In this document: one piece after another, positions 47,201 to 54,601 of the stretch
Numbering within the stretch: position 1 is the first letter of the stretch
How the letters are laid out: each line of letters opens with the position of its first letter
From: Pseudothauera rhizosphaerae
Lineage (GTDB): Bacteria; Pseudomonadota; Gammaproteobacteria; Burkholderiales; Rhodocyclaceae
Direction of reading: 5' to 3'
DNA: 64,000 nt
Assembly: GCF_004801305.1 (NCBI RefSeq)
Contig: NZ_SSOD01000011.1
Coordinates: forward strand, 1-64,000
The notes under the pieces: model-generated
The model's database searches: none
Seen by the model: the letters and a program-made list of their open reading frames with translations, nothing else
Told to the model about the DNA's origin: nothing
Translations under genes and position numbers: made by a program

Positions 47201-47603
47201 CTACGCCAACAATGAGTATCTGGTCGGCTCGAATTCCGGAGGAACCATCGTCAATTCCTCCGGTTCGGGGACCGTCATCGACACATCGCCCGCTCCGCCA
47301 ACGGATTCAACGCCCGATCCCGTCCGGGAACTGCAATATCAAGCGGCGCAATCCATTGGCGGAGTCATCCAGCAGGAAGCTGGTTCCAGAAGCATCATCC
47401 CACAGCCCGGACCTTTCACGGCAGCCGGGGGCAATGCCGCCCCGCCGCCGGTCGGAGCCAGCATCACGGTTCTGGACCGCCACTTCAGTGCGGATATCGA
47501 GAGCATCGAAGTCGATGGAAGGGCTTTCGATCTGAAGGGTGGCGAAACGAGCGATCGGAACGAGGAAGAGGAAGGGGAAGAGCGCCGACGGCGTGCCCGC
47601 TGA
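41283..47603 (+). CDS. Two-partner secretion exoprotein (TpsA) with two TPS domains, YDG and GLUG repeats
   Basis: This 2106-aa protein starts with an extended signal peptide region ('NHAYRLVWSDVLGAFVAVAE', ESPR) and a signal helix to about residue 54. A haemagglutination-activity (TPS) domain follows at about 55-170 with 'INANGVLFGQGAQVDV'. GLUG-like repeats occupy about 540-805 and 1620-2000 ('GGLVG..', 'SYATGDVTG', 'GGLIGYNVDGSVSNSSASG'). YDG/MBG-type domains lie at about 960-1150 ('KTYDGTTAATL', 'KVYDGDATATV'). A second TPS-like domain lies inside at about 1240-1375 ('INWQNFAINEGETVRF', 'IINPNGVLFSAGASVDV'). The C-terminus is charged (Glu- then Arg-rich) with no cleavable adhesin module recognised. 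ATG 41283 has GAGGAA upstream. It is secreted through the TpsB encoded next, and is probably a surface adhesin or matrix protein. Confidence 0.92.
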   Translation: MKPASLNHAYRLVWSDVLGAFVAVAEFARARGKSRSGRALLAPALLAPALALAGPSGGVLTHGSASISQAGKLTEIIQSSQKAVINWQGFSVGQDETVNFRQPDVSAVTLNRVVGNERSVIDGTVNANGQVFLINANGVLFGQGAQVDVGGLVAGTLDIGDEDFMAGRYTFSGSGGTVLNQGVLTAAQGGYIALLGKEAINEGVITATLGTVSLNGAEKVTLNFAGNSLVGVTLEQGALDALVANRQAILADGGRVFLTARAADELLSAQVNNTGVVQARTLGELKGEIVAYAHGGVANIDGTLDASAPDGGDGGFIETSGKEVNIADGSVVTTRAADGKSGTWLIDPETFTIGEGGNASGATVEAALANNGEFIATASNGDVNVNDAISWSSGTLTLTASENVLINNVLSATGTASFSANYGRVVDASGDPTSALTNGTGKDADEVPYGLYMAQSGFASFAGRVDFSGSGTVTLNGVIHTVIGDAGDMAAVTEGGNYVLGADLGDTYTHQRIAAFNGNLNGFGHTLLYANNASTSGQAGGLFGVLGSEAVLTNLGVLNGSSISNGSSAAVGRVANINHGSIVNVISEGDISNTVAAVDGASSIGGMVGINHGLIARSYHLGGNVGAVVIAGGLVGTNETTGRIVDSSVRGGYVGNVGNANSKNATWLGGFAGVNKGTIARSYTNSFLYSGTASTYKDSWYTSGLKWGGFVGRNAGEISEAYAYKTATSPDTARYLTVAGFVYENTGAITNAYSYNTLNGNRGNSAGFAYINSGTISNAYVRWGAMTQSADRCGFVCDNTGGELNNAYWSVESNTGTITGTAGTTSASALTSPDTLASYGGFDPGIWNSAQSGFPMLSNLASVFVGNDVVTLRYGNDPFTSTGDLYNTTSPLRAVGLQAGDTAASVLSIRPEFLSFGYLDAGTYAAADVVASGAGIYGLYGAFVVSPALLYFGQFGMGMGVIADKTYDGTTAATLKDGVPFGGFTTDRTGAFTLIGDQTLTVSYTASFDSKDAGASRSVTIADISITDGENGGKASNYVLADTSALTATAAIATRALTEADLIASIGGKVYDGDATATVNLGSSDTAALQDIANGTLGFSYTSAAFADANAGSGKAVTIYGLSLTGSDAANYTLGTTTLTGSADIAQRPVNVFGSSTDASLTTVDASTLSLGNTVHGDTVNLLGTALLLSSNPGSNGLDTGGLSLDNSNYTLVGGVASFTIGDFSRTVSSASRGVSFDDDDTPTVITTTQDKSIINWQNFAINEGETVRFDQPNTYSIVLNRVLGNTETIIAGALASNGRVFIINPNGVLFSAGASVDVAALLASTHTISDDDFQNGNYVFSASGGSGSVINEGDIIIMDGGFLALASGNGVESGGTLTARNGGDIDALLASANGMTLVLDESSNGQSGHSFSGLAGITRLSGTVNLGDGLLETAGGGINDTATITAGTRSITLPGITVGNGGTYGADYVENQLASRNLTLNSLEGDLIVADDIAWDSDSKLALSARDTITIEGRIAAHGANAGVALNSTDYYIDSARLDYDQNPTGHENAGITLSGGNATLNINGDDYVLLQDMADVLAIQDNSAGHYALAQEIDAAGTIYAAAPITTFSGTLAGLGNVIRGLTIDAGNDDHVGLIGQAGPGTVIRDLGVEEADIRGGSYMGVLLGAGLGATLNENNVVVDVNEIVLDNVWVSGTVTGPQTTVGHEMVGGMAGSLLHAQVSRARADVDVVVLNPPDYDIRGTQPSNNIGGLFGWVSVSDISHSYATGDVTGQNQTGGLIGRMQSDSTLTYSWASGNVSGGPLTSPDLEGNYGTIARSVGGLVGDVSGSVLDYVKAFGDVTAGQWAGGLIGSSFSSSIDHAVASGNVYAYWVDTGYFTNCRVGGLIGYNVDGSVSNSSASGDVITNGTDKYGGMFGGTQVGGLIGENDGGVVTSSSATGNVEGIQGDVAALIGDNSGEVRDSWASGTVSRYYSYANNEYLVGSNSGGTIVNSSGSGTVIDTSPAPPTDSTPDPVRELQYQAAQSIGGVIQQEAGSRSIIPQPGPFTAAGGNAAPPPVGASITVLDRHFSADIESIEVDGRAFDLKGGETSDRNEEEEGEERRRRAR

Positions 47604-47692
47604 CGGTTGACGACCATCCATACGGGCACCTCGCGCCGTCCGCCGTGGCGGCGCCTCGCCTCCCTTTTTCGTATTTCCAGAGAGCAATCAAG

Positions 47693-49405
47693 ATGAAGAC
47701 AGGTAAATGTCCGGCTTTTTCCCGGAAGAGCTTTAACCGTGCCCTGCTGCTGGCCTGCGCCGGCGGTCTGTCGGCCAGTGCCTGGGCGCAGGCGCCGGCG
47801 GTGCCGTTCGGCATCGGCGACGCGCAGCGCGAAACGGAGCGGCCGCGGCCGATGTCGCCGCCCGAACAGGCACCGCTGCCGCGCCTCCACCAGCAGGAGG
47901 AGGTGCCGTTGTCGCTGCCGGAGGGCGAAACGCTGCAGGTGAACGAATTCGTGCTCGAAGAGATCGCGCCGCTGGCCGAAGCGGAACTGCAGGCGGTGCT
48001 TGAACCATACAAGGGCAAGGCGTTGAGCATGGCGCGGATCGAAGAGGCGGCCGCGAAGCTGACGGCGCTGTACCGCGCGCGCGGTTACCTGGTGGCCAGG
48101 GCTTACGTGCCGCGCCAGGATGCGCGCGACGGACGGCTGCGCATCCGGGTGCTGCTCGGACAGTATGGCGAGATCCGTTTGCAGAACGGCAGCCTGGTCG
48201 GCGACGGAATGATTCGTGGCCTGTTCGGGGCCTTGCAGGGCGGGGCGCCGATCGAACAGGACGGCCTGGAACGGGCGATGCTGCTGGTGTATGACCTGCC
48301 CGGAGCGCAGATGCCGCAGATTTCTCTGTCGCCGGGGCAGGCGCAGGGGCAGAGCGACCTGGACATCCAGGTCGGGACCGGGCCGAGATGGAACGCTTAT
48401 GCGTTGCTCGACAACTACGGCTCGCACTATACCGGCAAGACGCGCCTGAGCCTGAGCGGCAGAGTCAATTCACCGCTGGGCATCGGCGACCGGCTGAGCG
48501 TGGATGGCATGCGCAGCGACGGCGAGGGTTTGCTGTACGGGCGGGCGGCGTACAGCCTGCCGCTCGGCCATTCCGGCCTGCGTGGCGAGGTGGCGGTGGG
48601 GCGGACGACCTACGAACTGGGCGATCAGTTCAAGATACTCGATTACAACGGGGTGTCGGAGCAGGTCGAGGCGAAGCTGTCGTATCCGGTGCTGCGGACC
48701 CGGCAGCAGGATCTGCGGGTCGAACTGGGCTGGACCGAAAAGCGGATGCACGACGATTTCTCCGGTATCAAGCTGAACGAAAAGCGGGCCCGGGTGGCGA
48801 CCCTGGACCTGCGCTATCAGCACTGGGGCAATCTGCTCGGCAAGGCGGCCTACGGCAGTGCGCGGGTCGGCCTGAGCCAGGGCCGGATACGCTTCGACGA
48901 GGCGGAGGAAAAGGCGCTGGACAGGGCCGGGGCGGATACCCAGGGCAGCTATGGCAAAGTCAATCTGAACCTGGGCGGCAGCCTGGCGCTGGCCGAGCGC
49001 TGGAGCCTGGACGGCCTGTTCGAGGGGCAGTATGCGCTGAACGACAAGAACCTGGACGGCAGCGAAAAGATGAACCTGGCCGGGGCGAATGGTTTGCGGG
49101 CCTATCGCGAGGGGATTTCGGCGGACAACGGCTGGCGGGCCGACCTGTCGCTGCGCTACCGCTTGCCGGACGTGCTCGGGGTGCAGCATCAGGCCGGCGT
49201 GTTCGCCGGCACGGGGCGGGTGTTCGACAGCGACACGGGCTGGAACCCGGGGGCGGGCAATGGCGTGCGCCGTTCGGATGCCGGCCTGAGCTACCAGTTG
49301 TTGTACGGGCCGGTGTTCATGCGCGTGCAGGCGGCACATGCGCTGAACAGGGTGGACCGGCAAAGCCGCACCCGCATCCTGGCGATGGCCGGCGTCGGCT
49401 TCTAG
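47693..49405 (+). CDS. TpsB/ShlB-FhaC-family outer-membrane transporter
   Basis: This 570-aa protein starts at ATG 47693; the frame upstream of it is not signal-like. The signal peptide is about residues 1-32 (ending ASAWAQ). A Pro-rich linker precedes the POTRA domains (about 80-220: '[20 protein letters not shown]', '[16 protein letters not shown]'). The 16-strand barrel ends '[12 protein letters not shown]'. It follows tpsA by 89 bp, the usual partner arrangement. It would secrete the large exoprotein. Confidence 0.94.
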   Translation: MKTGKCPAFSRKSFNRALLLACAGGLSASAWAQAPAVPFGIGDAQRETERPRPMSPPEQAPLPRLHQQEEVPLSLPEGETLQVNEFVLEEIAPLAEAELQAVLEPYKGKALSMARIEEAAAKLTALYRARGYLVARAYVPRQDARDGRLRIRVLLGQYGEIRLQNGSLVGDGMIRGLFGALQGGAPIEQDGLERAMLLVYDLPGAQMPQISLSPGQAQGQSDLDIQVGTGPRWNAYALLDNYGSHYTGKTRLSLSGRVNSPLGIGDRLSVDGMRSDGEGLLYGRAAYSLPLGHSGLRGEVAVGRTTYELGDQFKILDYNGVSEQVEAKLSYPVLRTRQQDLRVELGWTEKRMHDDFSGIKLNEKRARVATLDLRYQHWGNLLGKAAYGSARVGLSQGRIRFDEAEEKALDRAGADTQGSYGKVNLNLGGSLALAERWSLDGLFEGQYALNDKNLDGSEKMNLAGANGLRAYREGISADNGWRADLSLRYRLPDVLGVQHQAGVFAGTGRVFDSDTGWNPGAGNGVRRSDAGLSYQLLYGPVFMRVQAAHALNRVDRQSRTRILAMAGVGF

Positions 49406-49418
49406 AAGGGTAAACGTC

Positions 49419-49862
49419 ATGGGGAACATGGATTGGCTGGCGGGTGCGATCGACTATGGCGTCATCGGTTTGCTGGCGCTGTTGAACGTGCTGGCACTGG
49501 CCATCGCGCTGGAGCGCTTTTTCTTCTACCGGCGCCTCGATCTCGCCGCCATCGGCAGCAAGCCGGAACTGGAACTTGCCTTGAGCCGGCGCCTGTTCGT
49601 CATCGCCTCGGTGGCCAGCAATGCGCCCTACCTGGGCCTGCTCGGCACGGTGTTCGGGATCATGCTGACCTTCTACCGGATGGGCCAGAACGCGGCGATC
49701 GACGCCGGCGAGATCATGATGGGCCTGGCGCTGGCGCTGAAGGCGACGGCCGCCGGGCTGGGCGTGGCGCTGGTGGCGGTGGTCCTCTACAACAGCCTGC
49801 TGCGCAAGGCCAAGGTGCTGACGCTGACCTGGGAGATCGGGCATGGACGACAAGGGCTTTGA
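49419..49862 (+). CDS. exbB: ExbB-like proton-channel protein
   Basis: This 147-aa protein is a short MotA/TolQ/ExbB-family member (ExbB is about 240 aa). It has three helices: '[25 protein letters not shown]', '[17 protein letters not shown]' and '[20 protein letters not shown]'. The GLLGTVxG and ATAAGLxVA signatures for ExbD contact are complete. It follows tpsB by 13 bp with AAGGG upstream, so it is in the TPS operon. It probably energises TonB with the next two genes. Confidence 0.92.
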   Translation: MGNMDWLAGAIDYGVIGLLALLNVLALAIALERFFFYRRLDLAAIGSKPELELALSRRLFVIASVASNAPYLGLLGTVFGIMLTFYRMGQNAAIDAGEIMMGLALALKATAAGLGVALVAVVLYNSLLRKAKVLTLTWEIGHGRQGL

Positions 49863-50223
49863 AAGCCTGAACATGATCCCCTTCATCGACATCATGCTGG
49901 TCCTGCTGACCATCGTGTTGACGACGTCGAGTTTCATCGCCACCGGCCGCATCGCCGTCAATTTGCCCGAGGCGAGCCGGCAGCAGGCCGAGCTCCAGGA
50001 ATCCTGGGTCATCGAGATCGATGCGCAGGGCCAGTTGTTCCGCGACGGCGAAGCGCTCAGCCTGGAGGGCCTGGAAGGCCGGGTGGCGGGCCTGGAGAAG
50101 GACACCGCCTTCCTGCTGCGCGCGGACAAGGCGCTGGCCTTGCAGCGCTTCATCGACGTGGTGGATCTGCTCAAGCAGAAAGGCTTCGCCCGTATCGCGG
50201 TCGAGACGGTGGCGGCGGGATAG
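49843..50223 (+). CDS. exbD: ExbD-like protein
   Basis: This 126-aa protein has one N-terminal helix with the essential Asp ('[22 protein letters not shown]') and a periplasmic domain ('[24 protein letters not shown]'). It overlaps exbB by 20 bp. Together with ExbB and TonB it converts the proton gradient into outer-membrane work. Confidence 0.93.
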   Translation: MDDKGFESLNMIPFIDIMLVLLTIVLTTSSFIATGRIAVNLPEASRQQAELQESWVIEIDAQGQLFRDGEALSLEGLEGRVAGLEKDTAFLLRADKALALQRFIDVVDLLKQKGFARIAVETVAAG

Positions 50224-50231
50224 ATGGGGAC

Positions 50232-51002
50232 GTGGTGAAGCACACGTTTACTCCCCGGCTGTGGCCGTGGCTGCTGGTGTCGCTGGGCGTGCATGGGGCG
50301 CTGACCCTGCCGTGGATGCACGGCTGGGAGGAAAAGAAGCCGCCGGAACGGCGCCAGCCGCTCAATCTGGACTTTCTCGGCGTGCTGGCGGAGCGCCAGG
50401 CACAGGCACAGCAACAGGGCGCGCAGGAAACCCAGGCCCCGCAGGAAGCGGGCGAACCCAAACCCGCCCCGCAGCCACGCCCGAAGCAGGAAGCGCGCAA
50501 GAAGCAGCCCAAGCGGGTGGAAAGCGACAAACCGCTGGTAGTGGCGGAAAAGCCCATAGAGGAGCCCCCCGCGGAGCAGACCCCGCCGCCAGCGCCCCCC
50601 GCCGGCGATGCCGGTGCGAGGCCACAGGATGCTTCGGTGGAAGGCTTGGCCATGGAGCGCCAGCAGCAACACATCGACGCGCCGAGAACCGAGGAGGAAG
50701 CGCTGCGGCGCTATCTGACCTGGGTCCACCGGAAGGTTCAGGGGCAACTCGCCTATCCCGCGGAAGTACGGCGGGCGCTGCAGAAGGGGGCCACCAAGGT
50801 CGGTTTCCGGATCGGCCTTCAGGGAGAAATCGTAGGGAACCGGGTGGACGTCCTGGGCAGCAGCGGCCATCCCGCGCTGGATCAGAGCGCCGTCGACGCG
50901 GTCATCAAGGCGGCCCCGTTCCCGCCGCCCATGCGGGAATTGCGGGTTGCCTTCAACATCGGTTTCAGGGCCGAGCTGCGGGCGCACGGCCAGACGCCCT
51001 GA
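50232..51002 (+). CDS. tonB: TonB protein
   Basis: This 256-aa protein starts at GTG 50232 (a second GTG follows directly), 8 bp after exbD. It has an N-terminal anchor (about residues 9-30) and a Pro/Glu/Lys/Gln-rich periplasmic spacer (about 35-140). The C-terminal TonB domain is at about 155-245: 'YLTWVHRKVQGQLAYPAEVRR', 'VGFRIGLQGEI', 'SSGHPALDQSAVDAVIKAAPFPPP'. No TonB-dependent receptor lies nearby; the closest is at 1.6-3.9 kb. Confidence 0.92.
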   Translation: MVKHTFTPRLWPWLLVSLGVHGALTLPWMHGWEEKKPPERRQPLNLDFLGVLAERQAQAQQQGAQETQAPQEAGEPKPAPQPRPKQEARKKQPKRVESDKPLVVAEKPIEEPPAEQTPPPAPPAGDAGARPQDASVEGLAMERQQQHIDAPRTEEEALRRYLTWVHRKVQGQLAYPAEVRRALQKGATKVGFRIGLQGEIVGNRVDVLGSSGHPALDQSAVDAVIKAAPFPPPMRELRVAFNIGFRAELRAHGQTP

Positions 51003-51018
51003 CGAAAGCGCCCGGCCC

Positions 51019-51666
51019 TCAGCCGCGCAGATGCTCCACCGCCCACACGGCGGCCTCGACCCGCGAGCGCAGGCCCAGCTTGCGCAGGATGTGCTTCACG
51101 TGGACCTTCACCGTGCCTTCGGCGATGTCCAGTTCGCGGCCGATCAGCTTGTTGGACAGGCCGCCGGCGATCAGCTCCAGGATGCGCTGCTCCTGCTCGG
51201 TGAGGCCGGCCTCGCCCACGCTCTCCGGGCGACGCTCGGTGCGCAGCGCGGCGGCGAGCAGGTGGGTGAGTTTGTCGGTCACCACCACCCGCCCGGCGGC
51301 CGCATTCTGCACGCATTCGAGCATTTCCTCCGGCTCCATGTCCTTCAGCAGGTAGCCGTCGGCACCGCCGCGCAGGGCGGCGACGAGGTCGTCGCCGTGG
51401 TCGGAGACGGTGATCATCACCACACGGGTGTCGAGCTGGGCGTCGCGCACGCCGCGCAGCACCTGCAGGCCGGAGACGTCCTTCATGTTGAGATCGAGCA
51501 GCAGCAGGTCGGGCTGCAGTTCGCAGGCGAGCCGCAGCCCCTCCGTGCCGCTGGCGGCCTCGCCGATCAGGTGGAAGGCCGGAATGGTCTGCAGCAACTG
51601 GGCGAGGCCCTTGCGGAACAGGGGGTGGTCGTCGACGATGAGGACGCGCTGGACGGTATCGTTCAT
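51019..51666 (-). CDS. narL: Nitrate/nitrite response regulator NarL
   Basis: This 215-aa protein has a receiver domain (residues 1-125, phospho-Asp in 'DLLLLDLNMKDVSG', Lys in 'GYLLKDMEPEE') and a LuxR-type HTH ('LTEQEQRILELIAGGLSNKLIGRELDIAEGTVKVHVKHIL'). The start at 51666 overlaps the narX stop by ATGA. It is convergent with tonB (16 bp apart). Likely targets include the 7-2-7 palindrome at 53771. Confidence 0.93.
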   Translation of the reverse strand: MNDTVQRVLIVDDHPLFRKGLAQLLQTIPAFHLIGEAASGTEGLRLACELQPDLLLLDLNMKDVSGLQVLRGVRDAQLDTRVVMITVSDHGDDLVAALRGGADGYLLKDMEPEEMLECVQNAAAGRVVVTDKLTHLLAAALRTERRPESVGEAGLTEQEQRILELIAGGLSNKLIGRELDIAEGTVKVHVKHILRKLGLRSRVEAAVWAVEHLRG

Positions 51667-53582
51667 GCGGAATGCCATGCAGATTGGCCGGACGTGCTGC
51701 CGGCGAGGATGGCGGGCTCCGGCGGAGCGGCGGGGAAACGCAGTGCGACGCGCGTGCCACCGCCCGGGCGCGGGCCGATGGCGATGTCGCCGTGCAGGCC
51801 GTGGGCGCGTTCGCGCATGATGGTCATGCCGTAGTGGTGGTGGCCGTCGGCGGTCGGCGGCTGCAGGCCGATGCCGTCGTCCTCCACGGCGACGTGCAGC
51901 TCGCGCCCGTCGGGGCAGGCGATGCGCACCCAGGCGTGGTTCGCATGGGCATGGCGCAGCATGTTGGAAAGCGCCTCGCGGATGATGTGCAGCACGTGGA
52001 TCTCCTGGTTGGGCGTCAGATGGCAGCCGGCCAGGCGGGCCTCGAACCCGATGGGGACGCCGCCGCGCGCGGCGTACTCGGCCACGGTGCGGTCGAGCAG
52101 GGTGCGGAAGTCGCCTTCCATCTTGAGCCGGAACGAAGCCAGCAGCTCGCGCAGTTGCCGGTAGGCCGAGTTGATGCCCTCGCGCAGGTCGGCCAGGATG
52201 GGTTCGGCCTCGGCGGCACGCGCCGGATCGGCCAGCGCCCGCTGCAGCAGGCTGACCTGGATCTTCATGTAGGACAGGGACTGGGCGAGGGAATCGTGCA
52301 GTTCGCGGGCGATGATGGAGCGTTCCTCCTGCAGCGCGAGCAGGCGTTCCTGCTCGGTGCGCCGCGCCATGCCGAGGGCCATGCCGATGTGGCGTGACAG
52401 GGCTTCCAGCAACTGGCGCTGCCAGTCCTGCAGGCGGCGGCCCGTCGGCAGCGCCAGGCGCAGCATGCCGTAGGTGCGCTCGGCGTCGCGCAGCGGCACC
52501 ATCAGCAGGTCGTAGCCCCCTTCGCTGTGGTAGGCCCACGGCGCCACCGCGCCGCGGCACAGGGCGCAGCCGCCGGGCTCGCGTTCGCGCTCCGGACAGG
52601 GGCCCAGCGAACTCGCCAACACCACCGCGGGCCCTTCGTGCTTGGGCTGCAGGCAGGCGAAGCTGCCTTCCAGTTCGAGGATCTGCTCGATGTCGCGCAG
52701 GGTGGCCTCGTAGGTTTCCGGCGCGTCCGGGGCGTGATAGAGGCGCGCGATGGCGTGGTAGAGCAGCTCCAGCGAGCGGTTGGTGCGCTGCAGTTCGGCG
52801 GTCTTGTCCTGCACGCGGCGTTCCAGGTCGCGGTAGAGCTTGGAGAGCTCCTCGGCCATCTGGTTGAACGCCGCCCCCACGCGCCCCAGTTCGTTGCGCC
52901 CGGTGTGGCGCACACGCGCGCCGAAGTCGCCGTGGGCGAAGCGCGCCGAACTGGCGAGCAGATCCGCCAGCGGACGGTGCAGGGCGCGATTGACCAGGAA
53001 CAGCGCGGCGGCCACCACCAGCACGGCGAGCGCGATGGCCGCCGCGAGCGTGGTGCGCAACTGGCGGATGCTGGCCTCGGTGTCGTGCTCCAGCACCGCC
53101 ACCAGGGTGTTGAGCTGGTCCACGAAAGCGTCCACCTCCACCAGCAGGTGTTCGTAGTACTCCACCGTGCGCGGCGGCGGCCCCTCGCCGTCGGCCTCCA
53201 CGAAGAGCGGCTTCAGGCGCAGCCGCCAGGCCGCATCCACGCCGCGGTAGGTGGCGGCGAACATGCCGTTGGGCGCGCGCTCCAGCACGTGCATCAGCGC
53301 AGGATGGGCGAGGTTGACCTCGAAATGTTCGATGGCCGCCGCCACGCGCGGCTGGGCGCGGCGGTCCTGCAGCGCATCGGCCACCACCAGGCTGGCGATG
53401 CGGTGGGTCAGGCGGCGCAGGCTGCCGGCCACGTTGATCGCGCTGCCGCTGCCCTGCACCGTCTCGGCCACCACCACGGAGGCGCTCATGCCGGCCACGC
53501 TGATCAGCGTGACCGCCAGCATGGCCAGGCCGACCAGCAGCAGGATGGAGCGCTTGGCCAGGGCGTCGCGGATCCGGTTCAT
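51663..53582 (-). CDS. narX: Nitrate/nitrite sensor histidine kinase NarX
   Basis: This 639-aa protein starts at ATG 53582 with GGGGAGA upstream. TM1 is about residues 12-35. The periplasmic nitrate sensor has a P-box-like 'NVAGSLRRLTHRIA' (50-63), with TM2 near 180-200, then HAMP ('RPLADLLASSARFAHGDFGARV') and coiled coil. A central GAF-like region carries a Cys cluster ('CPEREREPGGCALC'). The HisKA_3 motif is 'IIARELHDSLAQSLSYMKIQ' and the HATPase has 'LSNMLRHAHANH' and 'VEDDGIGL'. It signals to NarL. Confidence 0.94.
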   Translation of the reverse strand: MNRIRDALAKRSILLLVGLAMLAVTLISVAGMSASVVVAETVQGSGSAINVAGSLRRLTHRIASLVVADALQDRRAQPRVAAAIEHFEVNLAHPALMHVLERAPNGMFAATYRGVDAAWRLRLKPLFVEADGEGPPPRTVEYYEHLLVEVDAFVDQLNTLVAVLEHDTEASIRQLRTTLAAAIALAVLVVAAALFLVNRALHRPLADLLASSARFAHGDFGARVRHTGRNELGRVGAAFNQMAEELSKLYRDLERRVQDKTAELQRTNRSLELLYHAIARLYHAPDAPETYEATLRDIEQILELEGSFACLQPKHEGPAVVLASSLGPCPEREREPGGCALCRGAVAPWAYHSEGGYDLLMVPLRDAERTYGMLRLALPTGRRLQDWQRQLLEALSRHIGMALGMARRTEQERLLALQEERSIIARELHDSLAQSLSYMKIQVSLLQRALADPARAAEAEPILADLREGINSAYRQLRELLASFRLKMEGDFRTLLDRTVAEYAARGGVPIGFEARLAGCHLTPNQEIHVLHIIREALSNMLRHAHANHAWVRIACPDGRELHVAVEDDGIGLQPPTADGHHHYGMTIMRERAHGLHGDIAIGPRPGGGTRVALRFPAAPPEPAILAGSTSGQSAWHSA

Positions 53583-53770
53583 CGATGTTCTCCCCGGCGG
53601 GTGTTCGCGGCGGCCCCGGCGCAGGACGGCTGCGGACACGTGATGCCGCCGACGACCCTGCCGGCAGCGGGTGAATTTGGGGGTATCCCCACATGCTCCG
53701 CCCACCTTGTCCGATGGCCGGAGCTGAAAATCGTACCTATGATAATCAGTGAGTTACCCACATTTCTCGA

Positions 53771-53786
53771 TACCTCCATGGAGGTA
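53771..53786. promoter_or_regulatory. NarL-type 7-2-7 palindrome
   Basis: TACCTCC-AT-GGAGGTA is a perfect inverted pair of heptamers with 2-bp spacing, close to the NarL/NarP arrangement TACYYMT-N2-AKRRGTA. Perfect pairing extends to GATACC...GGTATC (53769-53788). It lies 105 bp upstream of the dnr-like start and about 190 bp upstream of narX. It is the main signal in the 308-bp gap. Confidence 0.65.
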
Positions 53787-53890
53787 TCCCGATAAAAACG
53801 CTCGGACATTCGGCCGATTCAGGCCGGATCGCAATCCCTCTAGACTCCGTTCCGACTGTAGCCGATATGAGAAGGGGAAGGAGACACGTC

Positions 53891-54583
53891 ATGGCGAGCG
53901 CACACATCGTACCCATCGTCGAATCCCTTGCGGGGGTCGCCCCGTTCGACTGTCTGCCGCACGACGAGATCGAACGCCTCGCGGCCGGCACGCGCATCTG
54001 CCGCTTTGCGCGCCACGAGATGATCAGCCACGGCGGCCGCCCTGCCGAGGGGCTGTACCTCGTGCTGTCCGGCGAGGTAAAGCGTTTCCTGCTCTCCCCC
54101 AACGGGGCGGAAAAGATCATCGAGCTGTGCGGTGCGGGCCAGACCTTCGGCGAGGAATCCGCCCTGACCGGCCATCCGCAACTGGTAGGCTGTCAGGCCA
54201 CCCGTGACAGCGTGCTGCTGCTGATCGGCACGGCCGCACTGCGCCGGGCCATGGAAGCCAGTGCCGCGCTCGACGCGGCCCTGCTCGGCGCGCTGGCCGA
54301 GCGCATGCACGGTCTGATCGAGAACCTGCAGTTGTGCGTGCAGCGCAACAGCACGCAACGGGTGGCGCACTACCTGGCGCAGCTCGCGCCGCGCGAGGCC
54401 GACCACTGCGAGATCCGCCTGGATACCGACAAGCAGACCATCGCCGCCCAGCTCAACCTGACCCCGGAAACCCTGTCCCGCGCGCTCAACCGCCTGACCC
54501 GCGACGGCATGATCCGCCCCCGCGGCCGGCGCGGCCTGACACTGACCGACGTGGGCATGCTGCGCACCTGTGCGGCGGGCTGA
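53891..54583 (+). CDS. Crp/Fnr-family regulator (Dnr-like)
   Basis: This 230-aa protein starts at ATG 53891 with GAAGGAGAC upstream. It has a sensor beta-roll ('PAEGLYLVLSGEVKRFLLSPNGAEKIIELCGAGQTFGEESAL') and a winged HTH ('KQTIAAQLNLTPETLSRALNRLTRDGMI'). The recognition-helix E-x-x-S-R pattern (ETLSRAL) fits binding to TTGAT-type half-sites. FNR cluster cysteines are absent, so it is Dnr/Nnr-like and may sense NO through haem. Divergent placement from narXL suggests nitrate control. Confidence 0.88.
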   Translation: MASAHIVPIVESLAGVAPFDCLPHDEIERLAAGTRICRFARHEMISHGGRPAEGLYLVLSGEVKRFLLSPNGAEKIIELCGAGQTFGEESALTGHPQLVGCQATRDSVLLLIGTAALRRAMEASAALDAALLGALAERMHGLIENLQLCVQRNSTQRVAHYLAQLAPREADHCEIRLDTDKQTIAAQLNLTPETLSRALNRLTRDGMIRPRGRRGLTLTDVGMLRTCAAG

Positions 54584-54601
54584 GGCCCAACCTTCTCCGG
54601 A

